In this document: positions 6,463-13,077 of the stretch, piece after piece
How positions within the stretch are numbered: position 1 is the stretch's first letter
Layout of the letters: every line of letters begins with the position of its first letter
Origin: CAZKYP01 sp964556885
Lineage (GTDB): Bacteria > Planctomycetota > Phycisphaerae > Sedimentisphaerales > Anaerobacaceae
Length of the DNA stretch: 13,077 nucleotides
Direction: 5' to 3'
Assembly: GCA_964556885.1 (NCBI GenBank)
Contig: CAZKYP010000092.1
Span: 1 to 13,077 of the forward strand
The notes under the pieces: model-generated
Told to the model about the DNA's origin: nothing
What the model saw: only the letters and a program-made list of their open reading frames with translations
Database searches by the model: none
Position numbers and translations under genes: made by a program

Positions 6463-7374
6463 TTAACACATTAGTTTTTTCAATAACGCCCGCTGGAAGT
6501 GCAGGCGGTTTTCGGCCTGGTCGAACATAATCGAGTTGGGTGACTCGGCGACCTCGTCAGTGATTTCGAAGCCGCGGTAAGCCGGCAGGCAGTGCATAAT
6601 CTTTGCCTCAGCAGGAGCGGCTTTGAGTAGTTCGGAATTGACCTGAAAACCTGCAAAATCCGCCTGGCGTTTTTGCTTTTCATTTTCCTGCCCCATGCTC
6701 ACCCATGTATCGGTATAAATCACATCAGCATCGGCAACTGCGGCTTTCGGATCGTTTGTTTGTTCGACGCTGTCGGCCGATATCTGGTTTGCACTGTTAA
6801 TCGTCTCATTATCAAGCTCGTATCCGGCCGGCGAGGCAACCACAAGCTTCATGCCTAACTTCGCACAAGCAAAAGACAGCGAACGGGCCACGTTATTGCC
6901 GTCACCTATAAATGCAATCTTGATACCTTCAATCTTTCCGCAATGCTCCTGGATAGTAAGCACGTCTGCCATTGCCTGACACGGATGAGAGAAGTCCGTC
7001 AGGGCGTTAATTACAGGCACAGTCGCATACTCGGCCAATTCGATTACAGTATTGTGTTCGAAGGTTCGGGCCATTATGCCGTTGACGTACCGACTGAGCA
7101 CCCTTGCAATATCTTTAATCGGCTCGCGCTTGCCGATGCCCCCTATGTCTTCGGGCTTTACATAAATCGCGTTGCCACCGAGGTCGGTCATTGCAACCTG
7201 GAAACTGAGTCGAGTTCGCAGGCTCGGTTTTTCAAAAAGCATAGCAAGCGTTTTGCCCTGCAAACATAAATCCCTGCCGCCGACACTATACAGGCATTTC
7301 AGCTCAGCGCTAATCCGCAGCAGTTCTTTCAGGAATTCCATCGTACAACTATCTATAGACAGAAAATCTTTCAT
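6463..7374 (-). CDS. argF: Ornithine carbamoyltransferase
   Basis: A 303-residue enzyme making citrulline from ornithine and carbamoyl phosphate in the cytoplasm, the sixth step of arginine synthesis. The carbamoyl-phosphate motif SLRTR is at 51-55 within FEKPSLRTR, HPCQ at 130-133, the FIGDGNNVARS domain turn at 155-165, the ornithine-binding DTWVSMGQE at 222-230 and HCLPAYRG at 261-268. The last has Tyr where many family members have His (HCLPAHRG). The SMG loop favours ornithine as substrate rather than acetyl- or succinyl-ornithine. The ATG shares one base with the argD stop (TGATG), so translation is probably coupled. Length is normal for anabolic enzymes. A perfect inverted repeat follows the stop codon. 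Confidence 0.93.
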   Translation of the reverse strand: MKDFLSIDSCTMEFLKELLRISAELKCLYSVGGRDLCLQGKTLAMLFEKPSLRTRLSFQVAMTDLGGNAIYVKPEDIGGIGKREPIKDIARVLSRYVNGIMARTFEHNTVIELAEYATVPVINALTDFSHPCQAMADVLTIQEHCGKIEGIKIAFIGDGNNVARSLSFACAKLGMKLVVASPAGYELDNETINSANQISADSVEQTNDPKAAVADADVIYTDTWVSMGQENEKQKRQADFAGFQVNSELLKAAPAEAKIMHCLPAYRGFEITDEVAESPNSIMFDQAENRLHFQRALLKKLMC

Positions 7375-8555
7375 CAGTCATTCTCACTCAGCACATCATC
7401 CAAAATTTCAATTGCCTGATCGATCTGCTCTTTGGTGGCAATCATCGGCGGCATAAAACGAATAACAGTACCGGTTGTGCAGTTTATACGCAGGCCCTTG
7501 GCCAGACATTTATCGACTATCTTGTTTCCGGGCCCGGTCAGTTGAATACCAATCATAAGGCCGATACCGCGAACGCTGTCGATAATGGAGTGTTTCTGCT
7601 TCAACTGTTCGAGTTTTTCTTTTATATACCGGCCAAGCTCGATTGCATTTGAAAGAAGATTATCCTCTTCAATCGCCTCAATGACCGCAATCCCAGCGGC
7701 ACAGGCCAGACAGTTGCCGCCGAAAGTCGAAGCATGTTTGCCGGGGACCAGCGATGCGGCAATCTCTTCTTTCGCCATCATGGCCCCTATTGCAACACCG
7801 CCGCCAAGGGCCTTGGCCATCGTAATAATATCCGGCTCGACGTCGAAATGCTGGTATCCGAACCATTTGCCGGTCCGGCCTATGCCGGTCTGCACTTCAT
7901 CCAAAATCATCACAGCCCCGGTCTCATCACACAATCGGCGAATCGCTTCAAGATATTCGGCTGTAGCAACGTTAATTCCGCCTTCACCCTGTATCGGCTC
8001 GACCATAACCGCCGCAACTTCATCGCTGAATGCCGATTCCAGCGCCTTAATGTCATTGAACGGCACATAAATAAAACCCGGCAGCAATGGCAGAAAACCC
8101 TCGTGATATTTCGGTTGAGCAGTCGCCGTAACCGTTGCAAAAGTCCGGCCGTGGAAACTGCCTTCGGCGGTGATGAATTTGTATTTTTCCTTTGCCGTAT
8201 GCAAACGCGCCAGTTTCAAGGCCGCTTCGTTGGCCTCAGCACCGCTGTTGCAGAAAAAGCACTTGCCGCCAAAGGCCCGCTCGCTCAACAGCTTTGCCAA
8301 CTCCCCCTGCGGCTCGGAATAAAAGGTATTATCGATATGTATCAGCTCACCTACCTGCTTGCGTATAGCCTCGACTACTTTGGGATGGCAATGGCCCAAT
8401 CCGCTTACTGCCCAGCCGGGGAACATGTCCAGTATCTTATTGCCTTCGGCATCGTATAGATAACAGCCCTCGCCCTTGACGATAACACGCGGCAGCCGGC
8501 CGTAATTGGCGATGACATATTTATTAAACAAATCGATTGTTTCCTGTGTGGTCAT
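7374..8555 (-). CDS. argD: Acetylornithine aminotransferase
   Basis: A 393-residue class III PLP aminotransferase that converts N-acetylglutamate semialdehyde to N-acetylornithine with glutamate as amino donor. Signatures are FFCNSGAEANEAALKLAR (SGAEANEAA at 104-112), GSFHGRTFAT, VEPIQGEGGI, DEVQTGIGRTG (219-229), MAKALGGG with the Schiff-base Lys at about 248, and HASTFGGNCLACAAG. The ATG at 8555 is preceded by GGGAAGAG at good spacing; a longer reading from 8594 is unlikely. It lies 44 bases after argB and shares one base with argF. Its place between argB and argF supports acetylornithine rather than GABA or ornithine aminotransferase activity, although members of this family often also act on succinyl-diaminopimelate. 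Confidence 0.92.
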   Translation of the reverse strand: MTTQETIDLFNKYVIANYGRLPRVIVKGEGCYLYDAEGNKILDMFPGWAVSGLGHCHPKVVEAIRKQVGELIHIDNTFYSEPQGELAKLLSERAFGGKCFFCNSGAEANEAALKLARLHTAKEKYKFITAEGSFHGRTFATVTATAQPKYHEGFLPLLPGFIYVPFNDIKALESAFSDEVAAVMVEPIQGEGGINVATAEYLEAIRRLCDETGAVMILDEVQTGIGRTGKWFGYQHFDVEPDIITMAKALGGGVAIGAMMAKEEIAASLVPGKHASTFGGNCLACAAGIAVIEAIEEDNLLSNAIELGRYIKEKLEQLKQKHSIIDSVRGIGLMIGIQLTGPGNKIVDKCLAKGLRINCTTGTVIRFMPPMIATKEQIDQAIEILDDVLSEND

Positions 8556-8599
8556 AATTAATATCTCTTCCCAGCGCCTCTCAATTGAAAACACTGATT

Positions 8600-9499
8600 T
8601 TAATTTCCAATCTTACATTCCTGGTTCTTCACAATTTGTGTACCGATTCCCTTGTCGGTATATATTTCCAGCAGCAGCGAATGAGGGATGCGCCCGTCGA
8701 TAATATGCGCCTTCTTGACGCCTGCATCCAGCGCAGTCAGGCACGCTTCCACCTTCGGGAACATCGCATCGGTAATAATACCGGCCTCTATCATTTCCTT
8801 AATCTGCTTTTCATCAAGGCTCGATACCCAACTGTCCGGATTGTTTATATCGGTCCTGATTCCATGAGTATCGCTTACGACAACGAGCTTTTCCGCCCCG
8901 ACTTCCGCGGCAACCTTGCCCGCGGCACTGTCAGCGTTGACATTAAGCTTACCGCCAGCTTTATCCTTGGCCACCGATGCGATAACAGGTATTGTCCCGT
9001 CTGCACAAAGCTTCTTCAACAATTGAGCATTTATATTCACAATCCGGCCGACCAGACCGAGGTCTATTTTTCGACCGTCTTCGCCAGCCAATCTCAGGGT
9101 CTCGGCAAACAGCACACAACTGCTCAGCGAATTCAGCCCCATAGGCTCGCATCCCAGCTCGGTCAGCGTTTCGCATATAGGCGTATTAACCTTGTGAACA
9201 AGCGTATGCTCTGCAATCGTCAGGGTTCGCTCGTCCGTATATCGCCGGCCCTGGATCCATACCGCTTCAAGACCCGCTTCGTTCATTGCCCTTGTAATGG
9301 CCTTTCCGCCGCCGTGAACAATAATCGGTCTCATCCCGACCGTTGCCATAAAGGCAATATCGGTCAGCATCTTTTTTTGCAGTATCACATCGTCGAGAAC
9401 GCTTCCGCCGAGCTTGACAACCACAATCCGCCCGCGGAAACGACGGATATATTCCATCGCCTCGATGAGGGCGCCTGCTTTTGCAATAGCTTCTTCCAC
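8600..9499 (-). CDS. argB: N-acetylglutamate kinase
   Basis: A 299-residue amino-acid kinase that phosphorylates N-acetylglutamate with ATP, usually the controlled step of arginine synthesis. VVKLGGS (27-33) and IVHGGGKAI (60-68) are the phosphate-binding glycine loops; GRRYTDERTL, NVNADSAAGKVA and the final DGRIPHSLLLEI are also typical. A helix precedes the first strand (AIAKAGALIEAMEYIRRFRG). This N-terminal helix is characteristic of arginine-inhibited hexameric enzymes, so feedback inhibition is likely (inference). I chose the GTG at 9499 because AGGAG lies 8 bases upstream and the protein then has the normal length. Upstream in-frame starts would read through the promoter. It is the first gene of argBDF and diverges from the kinase gene. 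Confidence 0.92.
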   Translation of the reverse strand: MEEAIAKAGALIEAMEYIRRFRGRIVVVKLGGSVLDDVILQKKMLTDIAFMATVGMRPIIVHGGGKAITRAMNEAGLEAVWIQGRRYTDERTLTIAEHTLVHKVNTPICETLTELGCEPMGLNSLSSCVLFAETLRLAGEDGRKIDLGLVGRIVNINAQLLKKLCADGTIPVIASVAKDKAGGKLNVNADSAAGKVAAEVGAEKLVVVSDTHGIRTDINNPDSWVSSLDEKQIKEMIEAGIITDAMFPKVEACLTALDAGVKKAHIIDGRIPHSLLLEIYTDKGIGTQIVKNQECKIGN

Positions 9500-9539
9500 G
9501 AACTTAACTCCTGAAATATACTGTTTGAGAAAACCGTTT

Positions 9540-9568
9540 AATTTATTATTTCCCCACATTTTAGTCAA
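9540..9568 (-). promoter_or_regulatory. Promoter of the argBDF operon
   Basis: On the minus strand TTGACT (9568-9563), a 17-base spacer and TAAATT (9545-9540). Transcription would start near 9533, giving a leader of about 34 bases with AGGAG ahead of the GTG. I looked for an ArgR box (paired AT-rich palindromes near the promoter) and could not assign one with confidence. Confidence 0.6.
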
Positions 9569-9670
9569 GCTATATTTATCCCCTGTTAACATTCATTTTC
9601 ATAAGCGGCCGGAAGTTAATTGCAAAATCCTGTTACCGAACTGAAAAATTTGTTTATTATTCACGAATTT

Positions 9671-9700
9671 TTGAATCCGATTCCGGGAATTATTGATAAT
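9671..9700 (+). promoter_or_regulatory. Candidate promoter of the kinase/phosphatase pair
   Basis: TTGAAT (9671-9676), an 18-base spacer and GATAAT (9695-9700; 5 of 6 matches). Transcription would start near 9707, between the two possible kinase start codons. If correct, it favours the ATG at 9764 over the TTG at 9620. The 9500-9763 interval otherwise holds the argB promoter and AT-rich sequence with no other gene that I can see. Confidence 0.4.
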
Positions 9701-9763
9701 ATATGTTCGGATGGAACGTGCTTGGACGACTACATAAGAAATGGAGAGTTTCAGTATAATAAC

Positions 9764-11080
9764 ATGGGTAAAAGGAATATTACCGGTCCTTTGGTTTTGG
9801 ATTTAAAACACGGCCGCAGGCTTGGCAAATATCGGCTTGCAAAATCTCTCGGCGAAGGGGGTACAGGAGAGGTCTGGAAGGCCAGGGATTGCGTCGAAGG
9901 TATATGGGTAGCCCTTAAAATACCATCGGTAGGCGTAAACGGCGAACGCGACAATCAGGCCCTGCTGCGAGAAATACGCCTGATTGCCAAATTACGCCAT
10001 CCTCATATAATGCCTATCAAGAACGCCGACGTCATTAACGGCTACACGGTCCTGGCAACAGAGCTGTCCGTCGGTACCCTCGCAGACTGCTCCAAACCCA
10101 TGTCCGTCCGCAGGATCGTCTCAATTACCGCCCAGGTTCTCGACGGACTGGTTTACGCCCACAATAAGCGTATGGTCCATTGTGATGTTACACCGGGCAA
10201 TATATTCCTGTTCCCCAACGGCCGGGCCGCTCTCGGCGACTTCAGTATCGGCCTGCAGCTCAAAGGACGGATGCATACGGTCGATGATTTCGGCACACCC
10301 GGATATGTCGCCCCGGAACAGGCATACGGACGGCCCACTTATAAAAGTGATTGCTTTGCCATCGGCCTGATACTGTACGAATATCTCACCGGTGTTCTGC
10401 CCAAATGGCCTTTCCGTTGGCCGCCAAGAGGATACAAGCGTCTTAAGGAACGAACCAGCCTTGCCTTCGTCAGGTTTCTCAAGCAAGCTCTTGCTGTTGA
10501 TCCAGTCAAACGATTTGAGAACGCCGAAAAGATGCGAGCCGCCCTACTCCAGGCCGTACCCAAAAATCTTAAACTCGTGTCATCATTGAGGACTGGCGGC
10601 AGGAGGAAACTTACATGGCAGAAAATGCGCAGGGGGGCGTTTATCAAGCGTTATAACAAGGTCCTGCCTGTAGTTTTTAGATGCGTCGACTGCGGCGAGC
10701 CGATAGCCGAGAGTATGTCAATATGTCCGTGGTGCGGCAGCGACCGTAACCGTTTTGATGCTGAAACGCAGTTTAGCCATGTCTGCACGCGATGTCACAG
10801 GGGCATCCTTCCGGAATGGCATTTCTGTCCATGGTGCTATGGCCCTGGTTTTGCCTCTCCGGCAGATATTCAGACACCCGGCACAAAATACCATAAAAAT
10901 TGCAAACACTGCGGCGGTAAACTAATGCGCTTTATGCGATATTGTCCCTGGTGCCGCCGCAAGGTACGCCGCCCCTGGCATGTTCGTCCTTTCCCTGAAA
11001 TATGTACAAGCTGCGGATGGTCGATAGATTCGAACTTCTGGAATTACTGTCCCTGGTGCAAACAAAGCCTTGTCCGATAA
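9764..11080 (+). CDS. Hanks-type Ser/Thr kinase with four C-terminal zinc-ribbon modules
   Basis: A 438-residue protein from the ATG at 9764; an in-frame TTG at 9620 would add 48 AT-rich residues, and neither start has an ideal ribosome site. The kinase domain (about 22-265) shows the glycine loop LGEGGTGEV (30-38), ALK with the ATP-binding Lys52, the alpha-C Glu70, the catalytic loop HCDVTPGNIF (Asp141, Asn146), DFS (159-161), APE (183-185) and the helix-F Asp196. Compared with HRDLKPxN the loop has Cys for Arg and Thr for Lys, and DFG is DFS. The tail holds four repeats of CxxC-x(10-11)-CPWC, at 307-324, 341-358, 380-397 and 414-432, which look like tandem double zinc ribbons. There is no membrane segment, so it should be cytoplasmic. 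Its end overlaps the PP2C gene, its likely antagonist. Substrate and the tail's ligand are unknown. Confidence 0.88.
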   Translation: MGKRNITGPLVLDLKHGRRLGKYRLAKSLGEGGTGEVWKARDCVEGIWVALKIPSVGVNGERDNQALLREIRLIAKLRHPHIMPIKNADVINGYTVLATELSVGTLADCSKPMSVRRIVSITAQVLDGLVYAHNKRMVHCDVTPGNIFLFPNGRAALGDFSIGLQLKGRMHTVDDFGTPGYVAPEQAYGRPTYKSDCFAIGLILYEYLTGVLPKWPFRWPPRGYKRLKERTSLAFVRFLKQALAVDPVKRFENAEKMRAALLQAVPKNLKLVSSLRTGGRRKLTWQKMRRGAFIKRYNKVLPVVFRCVDCGEPIAESMSICPWCGSDRNRFDAETQFSHVCTRCHRGILPEWHFCPWCYGPGFASPADIQTPGTKYHKNCKHCGGKLMRFMRYCPWCRRKVRRPWHVRPFPEICTSCGWSIDSNFWNYCPWCKQSLVR

Positions 11081-11876
11081 TACAAATACTATCAACCGGG
11101 AAATAATTGAAAACCCGGAACACACTGTGAATTCTTCCGGGCCGTTCCGATGGTGCGCCGGGACCGACGTCGGTAAAGTTCGACCGGAAAACGAGGATGC
11201 ATACTTTGCCAATCCGGAAATCGCCCTTTTCATCGTCACCGACGGTATGGGCGGCCATCGCGGCGGCGCTCTTGCTTCCGGAATCATCGCAGAAGACCTG
11301 CCGGTCATGATTGAAAACGCCCTGGATAAGCTCAAGGTCGGTAGCACACGTACCGTAAAAGCCATGCTTAAAAAAGTCATCGCCGAACAGAGCAGGCAGT
11401 TGTACCTCGAAGGGACAAGCGAAAGCGGCTACAAGGACATGGGCGCCACACTTGTGGTTGCTCTGCTGAAAAACGGCCGCTGTTTTGTTGCCAACGTCGG
11501 CGACAGCCGGATATATCGCCTGCGTAACGGACGGCTCAGGCAATTGACACGCGACCATTCAGTTGTCTCGGAACTCATAGAGCAAGGCTACCTGAAACCG
11601 GAAAATGCACAGAACCACGCAGCCAGCGGCCAGTTAACCAGCTACATCGGGATGGAGAAAAAGACCCGCTCCGATGTCCGTTCCTTCGCCCTGAAAAAGG
11701 GCGACCGCATCCTTCTCTGTACCGACGGTTTGACTGATATGGTTCCAGATGAACAAATCGCCGACATTATTAAAAATGAAGCGGAGCTTCAGACCGCCTG
11801 CAAATCGCTAATCTCCGCCGCCAACAAATCCGGCGGCCACGACAATGTCACTACCCTGCTCATCGACTGGCTCTGA
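11070..11876 (+). CDS. PP2C-family Ser/Thr protein phosphatase
   Basis: A PPM/PP2C phosphatase of up to 268 residues that would remove phosphate from Ser/Thr. Metal-binding motifs are complete: DVGKVRPENEDAYF (Glu42, Asp43), FIVTDGMGGHRGG (Asp58, Gly59), ANVGDSRIYRL, LLCTDGLTD (Asp219) and GGHDNVT (Asp258, Asn259). There is no signal peptide or membrane helix, so it is cytoplasmic like the kinase. No ATG lies before the catalytic core. The TTG at 11070, overlapping the kinase end by 11 bases, gives 268 residues; a GTG at 11127 gives 249 and still keeps the whole domain. Neither has a strong ribosome site, so translation may depend on coupling to the kinase. The arrangement resembles other bacterial kinase/phosphatase pairs such as PrkC/PrpC. 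Confidence 0.9.
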   Translation: MSDNTNTINREIIENPEHTVNSSGPFRWCAGTDVGKVRPENEDAYFANPEIALFIVTDGMGGHRGGALASGIIAEDLPVMIENALDKLKVGSTRTVKAMLKKVIAEQSRQLYLEGTSESGYKDMGATLVVALLKNGRCFVANVGDSRIYRLRNGRLRQLTRDHSVVSELIEQGYLKPENAQNHAASGQLTSYIGMEKKTRSDVRSFALKKGDRILLCTDGLTDMVPDEQIADIIKNEAELQTACKSLISAANKSGGHDNVTTLLIDWL

Positions 11877-11896
11877 TTACCCCATTGCCCTTACGA

Positions 11897-13006
11897 TTAA
11901 TTCTCCGATTTCTTCTGCAGATTCTCAGCGAACCATTTGCGAACCAGCTCGAAGTTCGGACCAATCTTCATTCTTTCCTGCTGGGCGATTCTTTGTTCTT
12001 CCGGCATGGAATCCAAAAGGACAATCAAAGTAAATAACGACGCACTCGCCTCATTCGGATGATATATATTCGAGGTTTGAGGAAAGATATTGCGGTACTC
12101 AGGGACATCCATCAGGTTATGATACACAGGCTTGCCGTCTTCGGTCATTATCGGTTTGAATATTCCGTCGTCTCTGTCTAATTCGACGCCTATCATCCGA
12201 AAGTCACCCGGCATACTCTTGAGGCCGTCGCCTTCCGCGAAAACCACGAGCGGCCACAGGTAAGTGACATCATCGTCTTTCTTAATCGGATATACCCAGC
12301 AGCAATCTGTTCCATCCGGATTAATAAGTTGGTGTTTGTCGAGCCAGGGACAGCTTTCGATTTTCTCGGCTTTTATGAATCCCCAGACATCGATGTAAAG
12401 CGAATCGAACAAATTCGGATGCAGCCGCTGAAATACATGCATCTGCTCGTGTAAAAACAATCCGGCCATAGAGGATAACGCCCTCTCAGGAGCCGATTGG
12501 TGCATCATGGCAAATTGCCGACATACACCCTCTGAAAGCACGATATATTTGTCCCTTGTATGCGGCATGCCGCCTTCGATTTCGTCGGAGACTTTGATAA
12601 AGCCCCACGGCATTTCTGCAAAAAGTGGATATTTTTCACTTATAGACGGGTAGAGCTTTTCCACACCCATTCGGATCACTTTTTTCTCGTCATCGGTGAA
12701 CTCCCGTACCCCCGCCTGATAGCGCTGCCTGCAATTCTGACGCTGCTCCTCGATTGTATTGCCATCAATAGGCGAGCCGGTCTTTGCCGACATTTCCATT
12801 TCCTGCATACGGCTGAAATACGGATCGATCGAATCATCTATTATCGCGGCCTGAGCCGCTTCGATATCCAAACATGTTATCGATATTGATAAATTGGATG
12901 TTTCCGGAACTTGTTGCGGGACAGCCATTTCGGCAGCTAATGTTAAACTGGATAAGCAAATCAGAAAACTGAGTAATCCTGATTGAAAAGTCCTTGTTTT
13001 CAACAT
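11897..13006 (-). CDS. Exported protein with HExxH motif, putative zinc metallopeptidase
   Basis: A 369-residue protein beginning with a Sec signal peptide (basic MLKTR, hydrophobic LLSFLICLSSLTLA). Residues 181-192 read AGLFLHEQMHVF, a good zincin HExxH helix (His186, Glu187, His190). A second conserved-looking segment, YHPNEASASLF (315-325), contains Glu319, which could be the third zinc ligand of a gluzincin-like site. A cysteine-rich middle part (Cys219, 235, 236) and several Trp residues suggest a folded extracellular domain. I do not recognise the family. The start at 13006 has GGAG 5 bases upstream and a promoter further up. It converges on the phosphatase gene with 20 bases between the stops. 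Metallopeptidase activity is inferred from the motifs only. Confidence 0.65.
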   Translation of the reverse strand: MLKTRTFQSGLLSFLICLSSLTLAAEMAVPQQVPETSNLSISITCLDIEAAQAAIIDDSIDPYFSRMQEMEMSAKTGSPIDGNTIEEQRQNCRQRYQAGVREFTDDEKKVIRMGVEKLYPSISEKYPLFAEMPWGFIKVSDEIEGGMPHTRDKYIVLSEGVCRQFAMMHQSAPERALSSMAGLFLHEQMHVFQRLHPNLFDSLYIDVWGFIKAEKIESCPWLDKHQLINPDGTDCCWVYPIKKDDDVTYLWPLVVFAEGDGLKSMPGDFRMIGVELDRDDGIFKPIMTEDGKPVYHNLMDVPEYRNIFPQTSNIYHPNEASASLFTLIVLLDSMPEEQRIAQQERMKIGPNFELVRKWFAENLQKKSEN

Positions 13007-13048
13007 GATATCTCCAAAAAAGCCTGTTTTTCTCCAAAAAGATGCTCA

Positions 13049-13077
13049 ATTTAACACTTTTTACCCCAAAAAGTCAA
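13049..13077 (-). promoter_or_regulatory. Promoter of the HExxH-protein gene
   Basis: On the minus strand TTGACT (13077-13072), a 17-base spacer and TTAAAT (13054-13049). Transcription would start near 13042, leaving about 35 bases of leader. The leader contains the ten-base string TTTTTGGAGA twice, 20 bases apart (13040-13031 and 13020-13011); only the downstream copy is placed as a ribosome site. Confidence 0.6.

Noticed and set aside
8585..9514. 309-codon open frame antisense to argB
   Set aside because: argB is certain in this stretch. The antisense product has no domain features and starts inside the argB-argD spacer without a ribosome site.
9500..9620. ArgR operator near the argB promoter
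   Set aside because: The region is AT-rich but I found no clear pair of 18-bp ARG-box palindromes.
10932..11558. Open frame antisense to the kinase/phosphatase junction
   Set aside because: A shadow of two well-supported overlapping genes.

Overview
The window looks like chromosome of a planctomycete-type bacterium, probably of the Phycisphaerae or a near relative. The grounds are the combination of a PEP-CTERM-sorted exported protein, a GLUG-type secreted protein, an ECF sigma/anti-sigma/lipoprotein operon, a Hanks-type Ser/Thr kinase paired with a PP2C phosphatase, and moderate GC. This placement is inferred from gene content, not from a marker gene. I see no tRNA, rRNA, IS element, integrase, CRISPR array or phage gene. 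All genes appear intact except the one cut by the left edge.

Layout, left to right. (1) 1-737, minus: N-terminal part of an exported protein ending in a GLUG-like region, truncated by the window. (2) 956-2188, plus: AlaC/DapL-like class I aminotransferase. (3) 2394-2972, plus: small exported protein with an InlB-type repeat and a C-terminal PEP-CTERM tail. (4) 2988-3254, minus: very small YkgJ-type cysteine-cluster protein. (5) 3425-5937, minus: three overlapping genes for an ECF sigma factor, a single-pass anti-sigma factor and a beta-propeller lipoprotein, closed by a good intrinsic terminator. A GGAACTT-type promoter upstream suggests autoregulation. (6) 6093-9499, minus: arginine cluster argB-argD-argF followed by a stand-alone groES-like gene. 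A perfect 11-bp inverted repeat separates argF from groES. (7) 9764-11876, plus: Ser/Thr kinase with four C-terminal CPWC zinc-ribbon modules, overlapping a PP2C phosphatase gene. (8) 11897-13006, minus: exported protein with an HExxH motif, probably a zinc metallopeptidase of a family I do not recognise.

How they may work together. argB, argD and argF supply acetylglutamate kinase, acetylornithine aminotransferase and ornithine carbamoyltransferase, which are the middle and late steps of arginine synthesis; argC, argJ, argG and argH are not here. The sigma/anti-sigma/lipoprotein operon reads as an envelope-sensing circuit. The kinase and phosphatase form a reversible Ser/Thr phosphorylation pair in which the kinase carries an unusual 16-cysteine tail. 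That pair, together with the sigma operon, is the best candidate for an undescribed system in this window.

Three sigma-70-like promoters (ahead of the PEP-CTERM gene, argB and the HExxH gene) share the form TTGACT-N17-AT-rich -10.
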